This document shows positions 60,612 to 64,000 of a stretch of DNA of 64,000 bases, piece by piece. This stretch comes from Chloroflexota bacterium (GTDB taxonomy: Bacteria; Chloroflexota; Anaerolineae; UBA1429). Every line of letters begins with the position of its first letter. Within the stretch, counting starts at the first letter, position 1. The notes beneath the pieces are model-generated. The model did no database searches. It was not told where the DNA came from and worked only from the letters and a program-made list of their open reading frames with translations. The stretch lies in NCBI GenBank assembly GCA_012729455.1, contig JAAYDC010000002.1, forward strand, positions 31,828 through 95,827. Direction: 5' to 3'. Position numbers and translations under genes: made by a program.

Positions 60612-62696
60612 ATGGATAACCAGGAGAACAGGGACAACCCACTGCAACGTATCCGCAACATCGGTGTCATTGCCCACATCGATGCTGGCAAGACGACGAC
60701 GACTGAACGGATCCTGTTCTATACCGGCAGGACCTATCGCCTGGGCAATGTGGACGATGGCACGACCGTCACTGACTGGATGGACCAGGAACGGGAGCGC
60801 GGCATCACCATCGTCTCGGCTGCGGTGACGTGCGAGTGGCGCGGACATCGCATTAACATTATCGATACGCCTGGGCACATTGATTTCACCGCCGAAGTGC
60901 AGCGCTCCCTGCGGGTGCTGGATGGCGGAGTGGTGGTCTTTGATGCCGTACAGGGGGTCGAGCCCCAGTCCGAGACGGTCTGGCGGCAAGCGGATCGCTT
61001 CCGCGTTCCGCGAATCTGTTTCATTAACAAGATGGATAGAACGGGAGCCGACTTTTGGCGGAGCATCGCGATGATTCGCGACCGCCTGAAAGCTGTGCCT
61101 GTCGCGATACAGGTGCCTATCGGAGCTGAAGCTTCCTTCAGGGGTTACATCAACCTGATCGACATGCGCGCGATGAACTACCAGGATGACGACCTGGGTG
61201 TTGAACTGCACGAGGTGCCGATCCCGCCAGAGCTCGCGGAGCAAGCCGCAGAGCATCGAGCCCAACTGCTGGAAGCAATCGCCGAGACGGATGATGTCTT
61301 GCTGGCCAAGTACCTTGAGGGGGAAGAGCCGAGTTCCGAAGAGTTGCGCGCTGCCCTGCGCCGTGCCACCCTGGCAAACCAGCTGGTGCCGGTGCTGTGC
61401 GGGTCAGCCTTGCGCAACAAGGGCGTACAGCCGGTTCTGGACGCAATCGTTGATTTCCTGCCTGCGCCAACGGATATTCCGCCCATCGAGGGCATCCGCC
61501 CCGGCTCCGAGGAAACCATCGAACGCCGCCCTGACCCCAGCGGGCCATTCAGCGCGCTGGTGTTCAAGATCGTGACCGACCCCTTTGTCGGGCGATTGGC
61601 GTATTTGCGCGTCTATTCCGGAACCCTGAACGCCAACTCTTCAACCCTCAACGCTACCAAATCCCGCAAAGAACGCATCGCAAGACTCTTGCGCATGTAC
61701 GCCAACCGTCGCGAAGAACTCACCGAGGTCGCGGCCGGCGACATTGCCGCTGTCGGCGGGCTCAAATTCAGCTTTACCGGCGATACCCTGTGCGACGCCG
61801 ACCGCCCGATCCTGCTCGAATCGATTCGTTTTCCTGAGCCGGTGATCTATCAGGCGGTAGAGCCGCGCACAGCGGCTGACGAAAGCCGCATGCTCGAGGC
61901 GATGCGCGCCCTGGCGGATGAAGACCCGACCTTTTGCTACCGCACCGACGAATCCACCGGCCAGACGATCATGTCGGGGATGGGCGAGCTGCACCTGGAG
62001 ATCCTCTCCGAACGCCTGGTGCGCGAGTTTCACGTGGCGGTACGGGTGGGCAAGCCGCAGGTGGCCTACCGCGAGACGGTCACCGGCACAGCTGCGGTGA
62101 GCGAAGAGGTCAGCCTGCCGCGCGCTGGCAAGCCGCAGATGGCCAGGGTCAGCCTGAGCATCCAGCCCACCGAGCGTGGCCAGGGGATTTTGGTCAGCAT
62201 CACGGCGCCGCCCGAGCAGGTGCCGAGTGCCTATGTGCCGGCGATGAAGAACGCCATTACCGAGTCGCTCTCGGCCGGGCTGATCGCCGGATACCCGGTG
62301 GTGGATGTGGCGGTCGAGATCACGGGCGGGGCATTTGATGAGACCTCCACTGAGTCGGCGTTTATCCGCGCAGCTGCTCAGGCAGCGCAGCGCGCCGGCA
62401 TGGCAGCCAGCCCGGTGCTGCTCGAGCCGGTGATGAAGGTCGAGACGCTTGCGCCGGCCGATAATGTCGGCGATGTCATCGGCGACATGAACGCCCGCCG
62501 CGGTAGCATCGAGGGTATGGAATTGTTATCGGGTGATCTTCAGGCCGTGCGAGCGCACGCGCCGCTTTCGGAAATGTTCGGCTATGCGACGGTGCTGCGC
62601 TCCAACACCCAGGGGCGCGGGGCCTTTACGATGGAGTTTGACTATTACGCGCCGGTGCCGCCCGATGTCACACGGCGCATCATGGGAACCGAATAG
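60612..62696 (+). CDS. fusA: Elongation factor G
   Basis: 694-residue translocase GTPase. G1 AHIDAGKTTTTERI, G2 RERGITIVSAA, G3 DTPGHIDFTAEVQRSL, G4 NKMD and G5 CGSAL, then domains II-V ending FDYYAPVPPDV. Only a weak ribosome site (GG-rich, not AGGAGG) precedes the ATG at 60612, and the 61-base gap to rpsG is wide for a str operon. The first ~360 codons use more AGG, AGA, CGG and CGA for Arg than the rest or than rpoB, so the codon bias shifts within the gene. Confidence 0.97.
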   Translation: MDNQENRDNPLQRIRNIGVIAHIDAGKTTTTERILFYTGRTYRLGNVDDGTTVTDWMDQERERGITIVSAAVTCEWRGHRINIIDTPGHIDFTAEVQRSLRVLDGGVVVFDAVQGVEPQSETVWRQADRFRVPRICFINKMDRTGADFWRSIAMIRDRLKAVPVAIQVPIGAEASFRGYINLIDMRAMNYQDDDLGVELHEVPIPPELAEQAAEHRAQLLEAIAETDDVLLAKYLEGEEPSSEELRAALRRATLANQLVPVLCGSALRNKGVQPVLDAIVDFLPAPTDIPPIEGIRPGSEETIERRPDPSGPFSALVFKIVTDPFVGRLAYLRVYSGTLNANSSTLNATKSRKERIARLLRMYANRREELTEVAAGDIAAVGGLKFSFTGDTLCDADRPILLESIRFPEPVIYQAVEPRTAADESRMLEAMRALADEDPTFCYRTDESTGQTIMSGMGELHLEILSERLVREFHVAVRVGKPQVAYRETVTGTAAVSEEVSLPRAGKPQMARVSLSIQPTERGQGILVSITAPPEQVPSAYVPAMKNAITESLSAGLIAGYPVVDVAVEITGGAFDETSTESAFIRAAAQAAQRAGMAASPVLLEPVMKVETLAPADNVGDVIGDMNARRGSIEGMELLSGDLQAVRAHAPLSEMFGYATVLRSNTQGRGAFTMEFDYYAPVPPDVTRRIMGTE

Positions 62697-62711
62697 CTCA
62701 ATTTGGTAGAT

Positions 62712-62740
62712 TTGGCGAGATAGGCCGAGCAAGATATAAT
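62712..62740 (+). promoter_or_regulatory. tuf promoter
   Basis: -35 TTGGCG (62712-62717), 17-base spacer, -10 TATAAT (62735-62740). An AAGGAGA ribosome site precedes the ATG at 62797. Confidence 0.65.
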
Positions 62741-62796
62741 TACGCGGTTATCCCTCCCGGCAAATGCCGCTGGGAGTCCCTTGAAAAGGAGAGTTC

Positions 62797-63999
<1,203 letters not shown>

Positions 64000-64000
64000 C

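Overview
The window is a GC-rich, tightly packed bacterial chromosome segment with about sixty protein genes and one tRNA. Gene content and order suggest a member of the Chloroflexota, probably Anaerolineae-like: an mraZ-led division and cell-wall (dcw) cluster, DUF4446 and translin-family genes, and EF-G and EF-Tu sequences of the kind I associate with that phylum. The assignment rests on family resemblance, not on a search. There is no IS element, prophage, CRISPR array or other sign of recent transfer, and no gene-free stretch longer than about 300 bases.

Layout. 1-3.2 kb: nusA (cut by the window edge), divergent from tgt and a 16S rRNA methyltransferase of the aminoglycoside-resistance (Arm/Rmt, FmrO) type. 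3.2-8.2 kb: a phosphate-uptake operon pstS-pstC-pstA-pstB-pstB-phoU with two different PstB ATPases. 8.2-12.4 kb: a DUF4446 protein, a membrane-anchored degenerate HAD protein, a double GNAT protein, birA and a methyltransferase. 12.4-16.3 kb: an isomerase/aldolase/kinase sugar module. 16.4-21.7 kb: an alpha/beta hydrolase, then an Na,K-ATPase-like P-type pump with two TrkA proteins. 21.7-23.8 kb: a zinc-ribbon membrane protein, tRNA-Val, a 34-residue membrane peptide and a TPR protein. 23.9-41.9 kb: one long dcw operon, mraZ-rsmH-ftsL-ftsI-murF-mraY-murD-ftsW-murG-two CvpA-like genes-murC-murB-ddl-ftsQ-ftsA-ftsZ-nrdR, lacking murE. 42-44.7 kb: obg-nadD-TIM-barrel gene. 44.9 kb: a cold-shock gene. 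45.1-55.3 kb: a nine-gene operon (zinc-ribbon TPR protein, translin, L,D-transpeptidase, hisS, nadK, recN, M20 peptidase, Nudix, mnmG). 55.4-64 kb: rpoB, then rpsL-rpsG-fusA and tuf; rpoC is not in its usual place after rpoB.

The most unusual things seen: (1) the dcw FtsI has lost all three penicillin-binding catalytic motifs while its frame and FtsW are intact, and an L,D-transpeptidase gene lies about 12.5 kb away; (2) the two PstB proteins carry complementary motif losses, as expected of a heterodimer with one canonical and one degenerate ATP site; (3) a P-type ATPase that keeps the K+-coordinating residues of Na,K-ATPase is co-transcribed with two TrkA gating proteins and no TrkH; (4) three signals point to natural resistance to ribosome- or polymerase-targeting antibiotics (Arm-type methyltransferase, S12 Lys-to-Arg, RpoB rifampicin-pocket changes); (5) a GmhB-like HAD domain has lost its nucleophile and gained membrane anchors.

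Expression signals are clear. Many operons have sigma70-type promoters with 16-17 bp spacers. Three genes (tgt, pstS, the GNAT gene) start 6-9 bases after the -10 box and so probably give leaderless mRNAs. Three convergent gene pairs overlap by exactly four bases at their stop codons.
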